From Nocardia inohanensis NBRC 100128 (GTDB lineage: Bacteria; Actinomycetota; Actinomycetes; Mycobacteriales; Mycobacteriaceae), in contig NZ_BDBK01000010.1 in assembly GCF_001612945.1 (NCBI RefSeq), positions 124,001 through 188,000 on the forward strand: 64,000 nt of DNA, in the 5' to 3' direction. The notes below the pieces were generated by a model. The model saw only the letters and a program-made list of their open reading frames with translations. It searched no databases and was not told where the DNA came from. Of this stretch, positions 16,287-25,202 are shown in pieces; position 1 is the first letter of the stretch, and each line of letters begins with the position of its first letter. A program made the position numbers and the translations under genes.

Positions 16287-17705
16287 TCAGGCGATGCCGC
16301 GGGCGACGGCGTCGCGGATCGGTCGCAGTACGCTGCCGGACAGGCCCCGCACCGGGCGCAGTACGCTGCCGGGCAGAGCGCGCACCGTATTCGTCTGGGC
16401 TGCAACCGGTTTCGGTTCCTCCGCGCCCAAGCCGGAGAGCAGCGCGCGGATCGTCATCAGCTGGGTCATGGTGCGCACCAGCTGCCGGCCGCGCAGCACC
16501 TCCCAGCGCAATTCCGGTCCGCCGGCGAAGAATTGGCTGTTCGGCTTGGAGATGTGGGCGTAGAGATCACCGATCGGCGTGCGCATCCGCTGCTGGAGCA
16601 GTGCCGACTCGGCGAGCAGCCGGGCACTGTTCATCAGCAGCATGCCCGCGCCCGAGCGCGGCGCTACCAATCCGGCGAAATACAGATCGGCGATCCCGGG
16701 GGCGAAGGTGTGCGAGACCAGTCGCGGCTGCCCGTGCTCCCACTCCAGCAGACCGGCGCGCAGGAACGGGAAGGTGGTCTTGAATCCGGTCGCCCACAGG
16801 ATGGTGTCGTACTCGCCGCTGGTGCCGTCGGTGAAATGTACTGCGCGGCCGTCGAATCGCTCGATCTCCGGCCGGACCGCGATGCGGCCGTGCTTGAGGA
16901 AGTACGGCAACTGCTGATTGACCACGATGTCGTGGTCGAGGATCCGATGCCCGGGCTTCTCCAGGCCGAAGCTGCCGTGGCTGCCCATACCGAGCGCGAT
17001 GATGGACCGCATCACCGCCTCCTGCACCGGCTTCGGCAGCGGCACCGAACCGATATCGAACTTGCCGCTGGGGATTCCGAGCACGTACTTCGGCAGGAAC
17101 CAGTAGCTGCGGCGCAGCGAGATCTCCGAGTTCCCGAACGTCACCGCGGCCTCCACCGCGAGATCGCAGCCGGAGTTGCCCGCGCCGACCACCAGCACCC
17201 GCGGGCCATCCAGGTCGGCCGGGCGCTTGTAATGCTTGGAGTGGATCTGCTTCCCGGTGAATTCGCCCGGGTACGAAGGGATATGAACGTCCCAATAGTG
17301 CCCGTTCGCGACCACCACCCCGGCGTACTCGCGCACCTCGCCATTGCCGAATTCGACGCGCCACCCCGCCAGGCCCGTCGCGTCCAACGGGGCGACATCG
17401 GTCACCAGCGTGCCGAACTCGATCCGATGGTCGAGGCCGAATTCGGCGGCGAAGGCCCGCAAATAGTCACGCATCTGCGCCGCACTCGGGAAATCGGGGT
17501 AGCCGGCGGGCATCGGGTAGTCCGGGTACTCGGTCACGCCCTTGGAACTGATCAGGTACGTCGAGTCGTACACCCCGTGCGACCAATTGCCACCGATGGC
17601 GTCCGTCGCCTCGATGTGGTCGTAGTCCAGACCCAGATCCGTGTATGCCTTCGCCACCGCCAACCCGGTGTACCCAGCCCCGATGATGCAGTACCGACGC
17701 GCCAT
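16287..17705 (-). CDS. FMO-type flavin-containing monooxygenase, first gene of the operon
   Basis: From the ATG at 17705 (RBS GTGGAGG) the protein is 472 residues. The FAD motif GAGYTG is at residues 9-14, the FMO fingerprint FTGKQIHSKHY (FxGxxxHxxxY) near 149-159, and the second Rossmann motif GAGNSG shortly after. It would oxygenate a nucleophilic atom or insert oxygen next to a carbonyl using NADPH and O2. Its promoter reads TTGACA-18-AATACT and is followed by two tandem palindromes between it and the divergent TetR gene, so it is probably the TetR-controlled leader of the six-gene cluster. Confidence 0.9.
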   Translation of the reverse strand: MARRYCIIGAGYTGLAVAKAYTDLGLDYDHIEATDAIGGNWSHGVYDSTYLISSKGVTEYPDYPMPAGYPDFPSAAQMRDYLRAFAAEFGLDHRIEFGTLVTDVAPLDATGLAGWRVEFGNGEVREYAGVVVANGHYWDVHIPSYPGEFTGKQIHSKHYKRPADLDGPRVLVVGAGNSGCDLAVEAAVTFGNSEISLRRSYWFLPKYVLGIPSGKFDIGSVPLPKPVQEAVMRSIIALGMGSHGSFGLEKPGHRILDHDIVVNQQLPYFLKHGRIAVRPEIERFDGRAVHFTDGTSGEYDTILWATGFKTTFPFLRAGLLEWEHGQPRLVSHTFAPGIADLYFAGLVAPRSGAGMLLMNSARLLAESALLQQRMRTPIGDLYAHISKPNSQFFAGGPELRWEVLRGRQLVRTMTQLMTIRALLSGLGAEEPKPVAAQTNTVRALPGSVLRPVRGLSGSVLRPIRDAVARGIA

Positions 17706-17723
17706 TGCGACCTCCACTAATTG

Positions 17724-17781
17724 CTACAGTCAGTGTAGCTACAGTGAGTGTAGTATTTGCGCCGACGCTTCGAGTTGTCAA
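17724..17781 (-). promoter_or_regulatory. Promoter with twin tandem operators for the FMO-P450 operon
   Basis: Two adjoining 15-base palindromes lie at 17724-17738 (CTACAGTCAGTGTAG) and 17739-17753 (CTACAGTGAGTGTAG), both CTACA-N5-TGTAG. On the minus strand a near-consensus promoter, TTGACA (17776-17781), 18-base spacer, AATACT (17752-17757), places the repeats at and just after the -10 element. This is a typical place for repression by the divergent TetR product. Confidence 0.75.
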
Positions 17782-17815
17782 GCGCACCGGACCGCAAGAG
17801 AGGACGACCGCGATC

Positions 17816-18454
17816 GTGGCCGAACGCAGAAATCGGGCCTACGCACCACGTATGGCCCCCGAACAGCGGCGCGCGCAGATCCTCGACGCGGTCCTGCGCG
17901 TCATCGTCGAACAGGGCATCCACAAGGTGTCCATCGACACCGTGGCCCGGGCAGCGGGCATCAGCCGCCCGGTCGTCTACGGCCTCTTCGACGACTCCGA
18001 CGCACTGCTACGCGCCTCCCTCGACCGCGAGGAGACCGCGGCACTGGAACAGATGGCCACGGCCATCCCCTCGGCGGGCGCCGGCGACCCGGCCGCCGCC
18101 ATGGCCGCCGCCCTCGAATCCTTCCTCACCGCAGTGCAATCCGCCCCCGACCGCTGGCGCGCCATCTTCCTGATCGCCGACGCCAGCACCCCCACCTTCC
18201 GAGGCCGCCTCGAACGTGGCCGGCAAGCCTTCATCGCCGCCCTGGCAACCTTCGTCCGCGCCGCCTGCCCACCCGAACGCCTCGCCACCGTCGACGTCGA
18301 ACTCACCGCCCGCACCATGTACGCCCTCTACTGGGAAGCCGGCCGCCTGGTCCTAGCCGACCCCGAAACCTTTCCACCCCAACGCATCCGCGACTTCGCC
18401 GACACCCTCATCCCCGCACTCCCCGCCTTCCGCGACCGGACCGCCCAGCACTGA
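17816..18454 (+). CDS. TetR-family regulator of the FMO-P450 operon
   Basis: With the GTG at 17816 (RBS AGAGAGG, 12 bases away) this is a 212-residue TetR protein; ATG 17852 would shorten it by 12 residues. The N-terminal HTH is clear: RRAQILDAVLRVIVEQG, then VSIDTVARAAGISRPVVYGLFDDSDALLRA. The rest is the helical ligand-binding and dimer domain. It diverges from the FMO gene across twin palindromes and ends 20 bases from the convergent amine-oxidase gene. It most likely represses the six-gene operon until an operon substrate or intermediate binds. Confidence 0.88.
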   Translation: MAERRNRAYAPRMAPEQRRAQILDAVLRVIVEQGIHKVSIDTVARAAGISRPVVYGLFDDSDALLRASLDREETAALEQMATAIPSAGAGDPAAAMAAALESFLTAVQSAPDRWRAIFLIADASTPTFRGRLERGRQAFIAALATFVRAACPPERLATVDVELTARTMYALYWEAGRLVLADPETFPPQRIRDFADTLIPALPAFRDRTAQH

Positions 18455-18474
18455 CCAGCCGCCGAAACCCTCCG

Positions 18475-19830
18475 TCAGGATTCCAGGCGGGCGCGGACTT
18501 CGGCCGCGGCACGGTAGCCGGAGCGCACGGCGCCGTCCATGTACCCGTTCCACACATCGGAGGTCTCGGCGCCCGCCCAGTGGATGCGGCCGACCGGTTC
18601 GGTCAGTGCCGCCCCGTACTGGGTCCAAACCCCCGCGCCCAGCCGGCCGCCGTAGCAACCGCGCGTGTACTCCTCCTCCATCCAGTTCTGCTCGAGGTAG
18701 TCGATCGGTTCCGCGGCTTGCGGTCCGAAGAGTTCGGTCAAGGTCGCGACGGCGGCGGCGCGGCGTTGCTCCGCGCTCCAACGCGCCGCGGTCCGAGCAT
18801 GTGCCCCTTCGAAGAAACCGACGATCACTCCGCACGATCCGTCGGGCGGCGAGTTGTCGAGGGTGACGCAGAGCGGGTCGTCGAGGCTGAAGGCGAAACC
18901 GTTGAGCCCGGCCTCCCGCCAGAACGGCGTCCGATAGGCCAGCTGGATCTTGATGACCGATCCCATCGGAATCTGCTGGGTGAGGCCGTCCCTGGTGGCG
19001 GGCAGGGCCGGTCGGTAGTCCAGCCGGCCGGCCAGGGTGGGCGGAATCGCCACGATCGCATACCCGGCGGTGACCGTGCCGCCCGGATAGCTCACCCGCA
19101 CACCGTGTTCGTCGTGCGCGATCGAACGCACCGGGGCCTCGAGCGTCACGACGTCGTCGCCGAGTTCGGCGGCCAACGCCTCGGCGATCCGATGAGCGCC
19201 GCCGACGACACGCAACTCCTGCGCCCCGCCGGTGACGCCCAGCAGGATGTCGAGCATGCCTGCGGATTTGAGATAGAACAGGAAGTGCAGCAGGGACAGC
19301 TCCGAAGTCTCCGCGGAGAAGAGCGCGGGCACGACCGCCGCCCAGAACGCCAGCACCTCGGGCTCGCTGGTATTCGCCCGCAGCCACTCGTCGACGGTCC
19401 GGCGATCGAGTTCGGTGGCCTGCGGCGAGTTCCACGGCGCGGACAGCGATACCGTTTCGGCCATCGCTTCGAGTTCGGCCTGTAGGCGGCCCACCTCCAC
19501 GGCAGCCTGCTCGGACATACCGAAGGTCTCGTCGCCGTAGCGGGTCAGGATGCCGTTGTAGCGGGTTACGGACTCCCCGTCGTCATAGGTGCCGAAGGTC
19601 TTCAGCCCGAGTTCGTCGACCAGCCGCAAGACCTCGGTCTGAGTCCGGCCGATCCACTGCCCGCCCATCTCCACCGACACTCCGTTCGACAGCGTGCCCC
19701 CGAAGTTGCGTCCCCCCACCCGGTTTCGCGCCTCCAGCACTCGAACGCTGCGGCCGGCGGCCACGAGCGCCCTGGCCGCCGTCAAACCGGCGAGACCGGC
19801 GCCTATCACCACTACATCGATTTCGGTCAT
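18475..19830 (-). CDS. Flavin monoamine oxidase (polyamine/amine oxidase family)
   Basis: This 451-residue protein has the amine-oxidase layout: FAD motif VIGAGLAGLTAARAL with the following EARNRVGGR, the GGQWIG segment, and a C-terminal FAD block GRIHWAGAETSDVWNGYMDGA. YTRGCYGG precedes that block; its Cys is where MAO A and B attach FAD covalently, so a covalent flavin is possible. It resembles mycobacterial AofH. It would deaminate an amine to an aldehyde with H2O2 and ammonia. It diverges from a TetR gene across a palindrome, and a second amine oxidase lies beyond that gene. Confidence 0.87.
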   Translation of the reverse strand: MTEIDVVVIGAGLAGLTAARALVAAGRSVRVLEARNRVGGRNFGGTLSNGVSVEMGGQWIGRTQTEVLRLVDELGLKTFGTYDDGESVTRYNGILTRYGDETFGMSEQAAVEVGRLQAELEAMAETVSLSAPWNSPQATELDRRTVDEWLRANTSEPEVLAFWAAVVPALFSAETSELSLLHFLFYLKSAGMLDILLGVTGGAQELRVVGGAHRIAEALAAELGDDVVTLEAPVRSIAHDEHGVRVSYPGGTVTAGYAIVAIPPTLAGRLDYRPALPATRDGLTQQIPMGSVIKIQLAYRTPFWREAGLNGFAFSLDDPLCVTLDNSPPDGSCGVIVGFFEGAHARTAARWSAEQRRAAAVATLTELFGPQAAEPIDYLEQNWMEEEYTRGCYGGRLGAGVWTQYGAALTEPVGRIHWAGAETSDVWNGYMDGAVRSGYRAAAEVRARLES

Positions 19831-19848
19831 ATTCGGTACCTCAGCCCT

Positions 19849-19895
19849 AAAAGTCAGTCAGTCGTACGACTGTAAGCTAAGCCACGCAGGCGTGG
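19849..19895. promoter_or_regulatory. Operator region between amine oxidase and TetR genes
   Basis: The gap contains a perfect 14-base palindrome, CAGTCGTACGACTG (19859-19872), preceded by AAAAGTCAGTC (19849-19859), and a second inverted repeat CCACGC-AG-GCGTGG (19882-19895). AAAAGTCAGTC recurs in reverse orientation upstream of the other amine oxidase (complement at 20668-20678), suggesting that the TetR protein controls both genes. Confidence 0.6.
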
Positions 19896-19946
19896 TATGC
19901 AACAGTTGTGGCGAAGTTCGCCGGTCCGGTGGAGTGAGGAGAACCC

Positions 19947-20591
19947 GTGGTTTACGTCAAAGCGCCCGCACGCGAGGATCAGGTCATCGCGGCCGCGATC
20001 GCCGTGCTCAGCGACGTGGGCGTGCCGGCCATGACGATGCGCGCGGTCGCCGCCGAGGCGGGCGTGCCCCTGGGAACGTTGCAATATGTGTTTCCGGCCA
20101 AGGACCAGCTACTTCGCGCCGTCATCACCAGGGTCATCCACGACGTCTCCGAAGTGCTGCGCACCGAGGTCGAGATCGACAAGGGCGTCGAGCACGCCCT
20201 GCGCCACGGTGTAACCACCTTCTGGGAGAAGCTGGTCGACGATCACGTCGGGCTCCAGATCATGCAGTACGAACTGCTCACCTATTCCCTGCGCAACGAG
20301 GCCGGGAACCTGGCGCGGGCGCAGTACGAGAGCTACACCGCGGTGGTCACCGAGTTCTGCGAGCGGGCCGCCCGGTCCACCGGCGAGCGCTGCGCGGTCG
20401 GCTTCGACACCCTCGGCCGCCTCGCCCTCGCCCAGATCGACGGGCTGATTCTCCAGTACATCGCCGAGCCTGATGCCGCCCGCGCCCGGCGCGACCTGGA
20501 CCAGGCATTGGACATGCTGGTCATCTTCGCCGACCCGCAACCGGTGGCGCGCAGCACCAAGCGACGGGCGACCACGACCGGCACCGATTAG
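19947..20591 (+). CDS. TetR-family regulator between two amine oxidases
   Basis: This 214-residue protein starts at GTG 19947 with GTGAGGAGAA just upstream. The HTH is REDQVIAAAIAVLSDVG followed by MRAVAAEAGVPLGTLQYVFPAKDQLLRA, close to TetR proteins controlling polyamine or amine catabolism. The remaining helices form the effector pocket. It is divergent from the amine oxidase at 18475-19830 and 130 bases upstream of the second one on its own strand. Common sequence in both promoter regions supports a role as their repressor, with an amine or aldehyde as a plausible ligand. Confidence 0.87.
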   Translation: MVYVKAPAREDQVIAAAIAVLSDVGVPAMTMRAVAAEAGVPLGTLQYVFPAKDQLLRAVITRVIHDVSEVLRTEVEIDKGVEHALRHGVTTFWEKLVDDHVGLQIMQYELLTYSLRNEAGNLARAQYESYTAVVTEFCERAARSTGERCAVGFDTLGRLALAQIDGLILQYIAEPDAARARRDLDQALDMLVIFADPQPVARSTKRRATTTGTD

Positions 20592-20721
20592 CCGCACCCG
20601 GCAACTCCGCGTTCCGCTGCCTATTGCGTCCCGGATAACCTCGGTTCTATCGTGATTCATACAGCCGACTGACTTTTTCGAGCAGGAGCGGCCCGCGGTT
20701 CCGATTCCGGAGTGTGACGAG

Positions 20722-22062
20722 ATGACCCAGCAGCAACCCAACGACCTGTCCGATGGCCGGCCACCCATACCGGTCGTCGTGATCGGCGCCGGAATGGCCG
20801 GGCTGGTGGCCGCCCGGGAACTGCACCGGCAAGGCACCGAGGTGCTGGTGCTCGAGGCCGCATCGCGACCGGGCGGGCGCGTACTGGCCGAAACCACGGC
20901 GCTCGGGTCGCGAGTCGACCTGGGTGGCCAGTGGATCGGGCACGGGCATCACCGGTTCGAAAGGCTGGCGGCCGAACTCGGCACCACCGTCTTCGCCATG
21001 CACACGCCGAAACGGCCCACGATCGCCGAAGGCGTTGCCACCGTGCGGAATTCGGGCCTCACCGCCGCGGCCGCCAACGCGACCCTGGCATACTGGGAAG
21101 TCGTGGCCCGGCTCGGTGCGCCACGGTCCTGGAAACAGCAGAGCGTGCGATCCTGGCTGCGGCGCGTGCCGAATCGCCGCGCCCGGCGCCTGCTGGAAGT
21201 CCTGGTCTCGATCTCCACCACAGCCGATCTCGAGCGCTACTCGATGCACGCCTTCCTCGACATGGTCCGCTTCCAGGGCGGACTCTCGACGATGCTCGCC
21301 ACCGCGGGCGGCGCGCAGGAACGCCTCGTCACCGAAGCCGCGGGGACCCTGGTCGAACGGCTCGCCGCCGGACTCGACGGGAAGATCGTGTACGACAGCG
21401 CGGTCACCGCACTGCATCGCGACGACACCGGCGTCACGATCCATTCCGCCTCGGGCGTTCATCGCGCCACCGAGGTGATCATGACCGTCCCGCCGCCGGT
21501 CGCCGCCACCATCGAGCATCATCCACCGCTGCCCGCCGACCGAATTCGCTTGCAGGACAACACCTATATGGGATCGGTGTACAAGGCGATCGCGGTCTAC
21601 CCGGATCCGTTCTGGCGTGAATACGGGCATGCCGAACTGATGTTGCTCACCGAGCCCGGCATGGCGGTATTCGATACCTCCCCGCCGGACGGACCGGGAC
21701 ACCTGTGCGTGCTGGTCGCCGGACCCGAAGCACGGGCGCTCGACTCACTCGGCCTCGACACGCGCCGCGCGACCATCCTGAACGCCCTCGCAGAACAGCT
21801 GGGCCCAGCCGTATTCGAGCCTCGCGACTGGCACGAAAAGGCGTGGCATCAGGACCGCCATGTCGGCGGCGGCTATTCGGCGCTGCCGACCATCGGATAC
21901 GAAGAGGGCTACTACCCGGCTTCCGCCCAACCCACCGGGCACATCCATTGGGCGGGAACCGAAACCGCCCACGAACACGCCGGCTACATCGAGGGCGCCA
22001 TCGAATCCGGCGAACGCGCAGCCCGGGAGGTCCTCGACGCCCGCACCCTCCTGCGACGCTGA
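20722..22062 (+). CDS. Flavin monoamine oxidase, second copy
   Basis: This 446-residue protein has FAD motif VIGAGMAGLVAARELH, the segment RVDLGGQWIGHGHHRFERL, and C-terminal block GHIHWAGTETAHEHAGYIEGAIESGERAA split over its last 60 residues. The position of the Cys in the other copy is Gly-Tyr here (HVGGGYSAL), so covalent cysteinyl FAD is not expected. The two enzymes are clearly diverged paralogues and may oxidise different amines. The ATG follows GTGTGACGAG. Its promoter lies after the TetR stop, and a 360-base stretch with a decayed gene end follows it. Confidence 0.86.
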   Translation: MTQQQPNDLSDGRPPIPVVVIGAGMAGLVAARELHRQGTEVLVLEAASRPGGRVLAETTALGSRVDLGGQWIGHGHHRFERLAAELGTTVFAMHTPKRPTIAEGVATVRNSGLTAAAANATLAYWEVVARLGAPRSWKQQSVRSWLRRVPNRRARRLLEVLVSISTTADLERYSMHAFLDMVRFQGGLSTMLATAGGAQERLVTEAAGTLVERLAAGLDGKIVYDSAVTALHRDDTGVTIHSASGVHRATEVIMTVPPPVAATIEHHPPLPADRIRLQDNTYMGSVYKAIAVYPDPFWREYGHAELMLLTEPGMAVFDTSPPDGPGHLCVLVAGPEARALDSLGLDTRRATILNALAEQLGPAVFEPRDWHEKAWHQDRHVGGGYSALPTIGYEEGYYPASAQPTGHIHWAGTETAHEHAGYIEGAIESGERAAREVLDARTLLRR

Positions 22063-22080
22063 TCGGCGAAAGCGACCGGA

Positions 22081-22332
22081 CCGCCACGTGACCGTGCCCC
22101 GAACCGTACGGTCCCGGCTCACTAGCCGGTGGCGCACCCATTCACGACGGTCACGGCCAGCTGCTCGATCTCGGCGGTCACGGCCGCCGGGTCTTGCAGA
22201 TTGCTGCAATGCCCGAGCCCGGGCAGGACGACGAAGCGCGGCGTATTGCCCGCCGCCGTGAGCATCGCCGCCATCTGACGGGAGGCACTGGGCGGGGTCA
22301 GCCGGTCGGCGGAACCGACGACGATGCTCACC
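22081..22332. repeat. Direct repeat, left copy
   Basis: This stretch matches 26758-27037 in the same orientation: a shared run CCGCCACGTGA at its left edge, an internal deletion of about 28 bases in this copy that removes half of the terminator hairpin, then about 210 bases with roughly a dozen mismatches, including an identical central run of over 100 bases. Similarity ends abruptly after GATGCTCACC. The two copies bracket about 4.7 kb carrying the crotonase, fadD and gabD2 genes. Confidence 0.88.
22122..22331 (-). pseudogene. Remnant of an alpha/beta hydrolase 3' end
   Basis: The frame encodes 69 residues from VSIVVGSADRLTPPSASRQM to the stop, almost identical to the end of the intact hydrolase at 26827-27855. 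It contains the catalytic His region (LPGLGHCSNL) but lacks the nucleophile and all earlier sequence. No start or RBS precedes it; upstream codons are unrelated. It is a truncated duplicate, and the rest of the 360-base gap (22063-22422) shows no other gene. Confidence 0.85.
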
Positions 22333-22422
22333 CGAACTAACCGGCCACCGAAACCGATCGCCCCCAGCGAGGGTCCCACAGGATCAGCCGGGACAGACGG
22401 CTTCACAAGGCGGGCATTCGAA

Positions 22423-23286
22423 TCAGGCCGACGGCCAGGCGGATCCGGGCTCGCGCCAGGGCAGCCAGTCCGGAAGATCTTTGGAGACCGTGCCGGGAAA
22501 CCGGGGTGCACGCCGTTGCAGGAAGGCCATGACTCCTTCGATGGCGTCGGGGTCTGTCGGCAGGTTCGCGATGAGGCGGGAGTCCACGCGTTGGGCGTCG
22601 TAGGGGGACGGCAGGGCCGAGAGGCGGTAGACCATCTGCCTGATCAGGGCGGCCGATACGGGCGCGGTAGTGGCAACCAGTTCCGCGGCGAGTTCGTACG
22701 CGCGGTCGAGTACCTCTTCGGGTTCGGCCAGGCTGTGCACCAACCCCTTCGCCAGCGCTTCGGGGGCGTCGATCATGCGGCCGCTGAGCATCCAGTCCAG
22801 TGCGGCGCCCGTGCCGACCAGGCGGGGCAGGAACCAGGTCGAGGCACCCTCGGGTACGAAACCTCTACGGCTGAAAAGGAATCCGAAGCGGGCGTCGGTG
22901 GACGCGATGCGGTAGTCGGCGGGTAGCACGATGGTGGATCCGGCGCCCACGGCCGCACCGCGAATCGCGGCAATGACCGGTTTGCGGGAGTCGAAGATGC
23001 GCAGGGCGCAGCGCCCGGCGGGTTCGATCCACGGGCTGCCGTCCGCTTCCGGCGCGATACCCAGATCGAAGCCGTTGTCGGTGAAGTCCGCGCCGACGCA
23101 GAAGTCCTTGCCCGCGCCGGTGAGCACCACGCATCGCACCTCGTCGTCGAGGTCGGCGGCGGTGAAGGCCGCGGCCAGTTCGTGCGCCATGGCCACGGTG
23201 TAGCCGTTGCGGCGGTCGGGCCGGTTCAGCGTGATCGTCGCGATCCGGTCGGCGACTGCGTACTCGATGGCGTGGAAGTCGGTCAT
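22423..23286 (-). CDS. Enoyl-CoA hydratase/isomerase (crotonase family)
   Basis: This 287-residue protein is a crotonase: RIATITLNRPDRRNGYT at the start, the CoA and oxyanion segment VLTGAGKDFCVGADF, and the second oxyanion-hole region AAIRGAAVGAGSTIVLPADYRIAS. The RFGFLFSRRGFVPEGASTWFLPRLVG part is typical of hydratase-like members. It would hydrate or isomerise an enoyl-CoA in beta-oxidation. It is divergent from fadD across a 114-base gap that contains a copy of the regulon palindrome. It ends 91 bases beyond the hydrolase remnant. Confidence 0.87.
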   Translation of the reverse strand: MTDFHAIEYAVADRIATITLNRPDRRNGYTVAMAHELAAAFTAADLDDEVRCVVLTGAGKDFCVGADFTDNGFDLGIAPEADGSPWIEPAGRCALRIFDSRKPVIAAIRGAAVGAGSTIVLPADYRIASTDARFGFLFSRRGFVPEGASTWFLPRLVGTGAALDWMLSGRMIDAPEALAKGLVHSLAEPEEVLDRAYELAAELVATTAPVSAALIRQMVYRLSALPSPYDAQRVDSRLIANLPTDPDAIEGVMAFLQRRAPRFPGTVSKDLPDWLPWREPGSAWPSA

Positions 23287-23362
23287 GGCGTGCGGTGGAC
23301 TCCTCGGATTTGCTGCGGGTGGTTGCGATGACCCACTGGTGACTTTACGATCGAACTACAGA

Positions 23363-23378
23363 CAATACAGTTGTATCG
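23363..23378. promoter_or_regulatory. Regulon operator, copy 1 (crotonase/fadD promoters)
   Basis: CAATAC-AGTT-GTATCG is a 16-base palindrome of the form CNATAC-N4-GTATNG, also found at 27931 and 38207. It overlaps a possible plus-strand -10 element (TACAGT, 23366-23371) and ends 22 bases before the fadD ATG, so binding could block both divergent promoters. Confidence 0.75.
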
Positions 23379-23400
23379 TCCGATCGGGAAGAGTTCAACG

Positions 23401-25194
23401 ATGACCACATCCCCGAGCGCGCTACCACGCACGCTCTGCGAGGCCTTCGCAATCACCGCGGCCGCACAGCCCGACGCCATCGCCCTGCGCACCCCGGGCG
23501 GCACGGTGACGATCACGTGGCGGGAGTACCGGGAACGGGTGCGCGCCATCGCGAGCGGACTGTCCGGGCTCGGACTGCGACCGGGCGACACGGTGGCGAT
23601 CATGCTCACCAATCGACCGGAGTTCCATCTCTGCGATACCGCGGTGCTGCACGCCGGCGGGACGCCGTTCTCGGTGTACAACACCAACCCGGCCGAGCTG
23701 CTGGCCTACCAGTTCGACAATGCCGAGACCCGCCTGGTCATCTGCGAAAGCCAGTTCCTGCCAGTGGTTCTCACCGCCGTGGCCCAGGGCGGCAAGGTCG
23801 AGCACATCGTGTGCGTGGACGGCACCCCGAACGGCACCGTCGGATTGGCGGAGCTGGAGAATTCCCCGGATCCGGACTTCGACTTCGACGCCGCGTGGTG
23901 TGCGGTGCGGCCCGACGATGTGCTCACCATCGTCTACACCTCCGGGACCACCGGCCCGCCCAAGGGCGTCGAACTGACCCACACCAATTTCCTCGAGAAC
24001 TCGCGCACGATGGGCGATTTCGGCGGCGTCGACAGCTCGGACAGCACGCTGTCCTACCTGCCCGATGCGCACGCGGCCAACCGCTGGTTCGCGCATTATC
24101 ACAATCTGCTGTGCGGAGTGCAGACCACGACCGTCGCCGACATGCGCGACGCCGTCGGCGCCTTGACCGACGTGCGGCCGACGATTTTCGTGGCGGTGCC
24201 GCGCGTCTGGGTGAAGATCAAGGCGGCGCTGGAGGCGAATGTCGCGGCACAGCCGAGTGTCAAACGCGCACTGGCGAACTGGGCGCTGGAGGTCGGGCGC
24301 GCCAAGGTACGCGCGGAGTCGGACGGGCGTGCGCTGTCCCTGCTCGACCAGGTGCGATATGGGATCGCCGACCGGCTGGTGCTCTCCGGCATCCGCGCGC
24401 GAATCGGCTTGGACCGGTTGCGCATCGGCGTCACCGGGGCCGCGCCGATCGCTCCGGAAATCCTGGAATTCGTACTGGGACTGGGCCTGCCGATCTGCGA
24501 GGCGTACGGCATGACCGAGGCCACCTTGGGCGCGACCATCAACCGGCCGGGCCGGATTCGGCTCGGCACCGTCGGAACACCGCTCACCGGAACCGAAGTC
24601 ACCCTCGCCCCGGACGGCGAAGTGCTGGTGCGCGGCGCGAATGTCATGCGCGGCTACCGCAAACAGCCCGACAAGACCGCCGAGGCGATCGATGCGGACG
24701 GCTGGCTGCACACCGGTGACATCGGCGAATTCGACGCCGACGGCTATCTGCGCATCATCGACCGCAAGAAGGAGATCATCATCAACGCGGCGGGCAAGAA
24801 CATGTCGCCCACCAATATCGAGAACGCGATCATCGCGCACACCCCGCTCGCCGGGCCGGTCGTGGTGATCGGCGATGGCCGCCAATACAATACGGCGCTC
24901 ATCACCCTCGACCCCGATACCGTTGCCGCCCTGGCCGACAAGTTCGGGCTCACCGATCGATCTCCGGACGCCGTGGCCGCGCACCCCGAGATCGTGGCGG
25001 CCGTGGCTGCGGGAGTGGCTGCCGCCAATCGCGGGCTCTCGCGCGTCGAGCAGATCAAGAAGTACACGCTGCTGGCCGAGACCTGGGAACCCGGCAGCCC
25101 GCATCTGACCCCGACCGGGAAACTGCGCCGCAAGCCCATCGCCGCCACCTATGCCGAGGTGATCGAGCACATGTACACCGCGACACAGGGATAG
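23401..25194 (+). CDS. fadD: Long-chain fatty-acid/acyl-CoA ligase
   Basis: From the ATG at 23401 (RBS GGGAAGAG) this is a 597-residue AMP-forming ligase. The phosphate loop is YTSGTTGPPKG, the adenine site AYGMTEATLG, and the hinge region GWLHTGDIGEFDADGYLRIIDRKKEI with the late lysine in PTGKLRRKPI. It makes acyl-AMP and then acyl-CoA from a free acid, ATP and CoA. It is a close paralogue of the ligase at 28020-29792. The gabD2-like gene begins 8 bases after its stop, forming a two-gene operon behind operator copy 1. fadD is used as a family symbol; the chain-length class is unknown. Confidence 0.9.
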   Translation: MTTSPSALPRTLCEAFAITAAAQPDAIALRTPGGTVTITWREYRERVRAIASGLSGLGLRPGDTVAIMLTNRPEFHLCDTAVLHAGGTPFSVYNTNPAELLAYQFDNAETRLVICESQFLPVVLTAVAQGGKVEHIVCVDGTPNGTVGLAELENSPDPDFDFDAAWCAVRPDDVLTIVYTSGTTGPPKGVELTHTNFLENSRTMGDFGGVDSSDSTLSYLPDAHAANRWFAHYHNLLCGVQTTTVADMRDAVGALTDVRPTIFVAVPRVWVKIKAALEANVAAQPSVKRALANWALEVGRAKVRAESDGRALSLLDQVRYGIADRLVLSGIRARIGLDRLRIGVTGAAPIAPEILEFVLGLGLPICEAYGMTEATLGATINRPGRIRLGTVGTPLTGTEVTLAPDGEVLVRGANVMRGYRKQPDKTAEAIDADGWLHTGDIGEFDADGYLRIIDRKKEIIINAAGKNMSPTNIENAIIAHTPLAGPVVVIGDGRQYNTALITLDPDTVAALADKFGLTDRSPDAVAAHPEIVAAVAAGVAAANRGLSRVEQIKKYTLLAETWEPGSPHLTPTGKLRRKPIAATYAEVIEHMYTATQG

Positions 25195-25202
25195 GAACCA
25201 TC

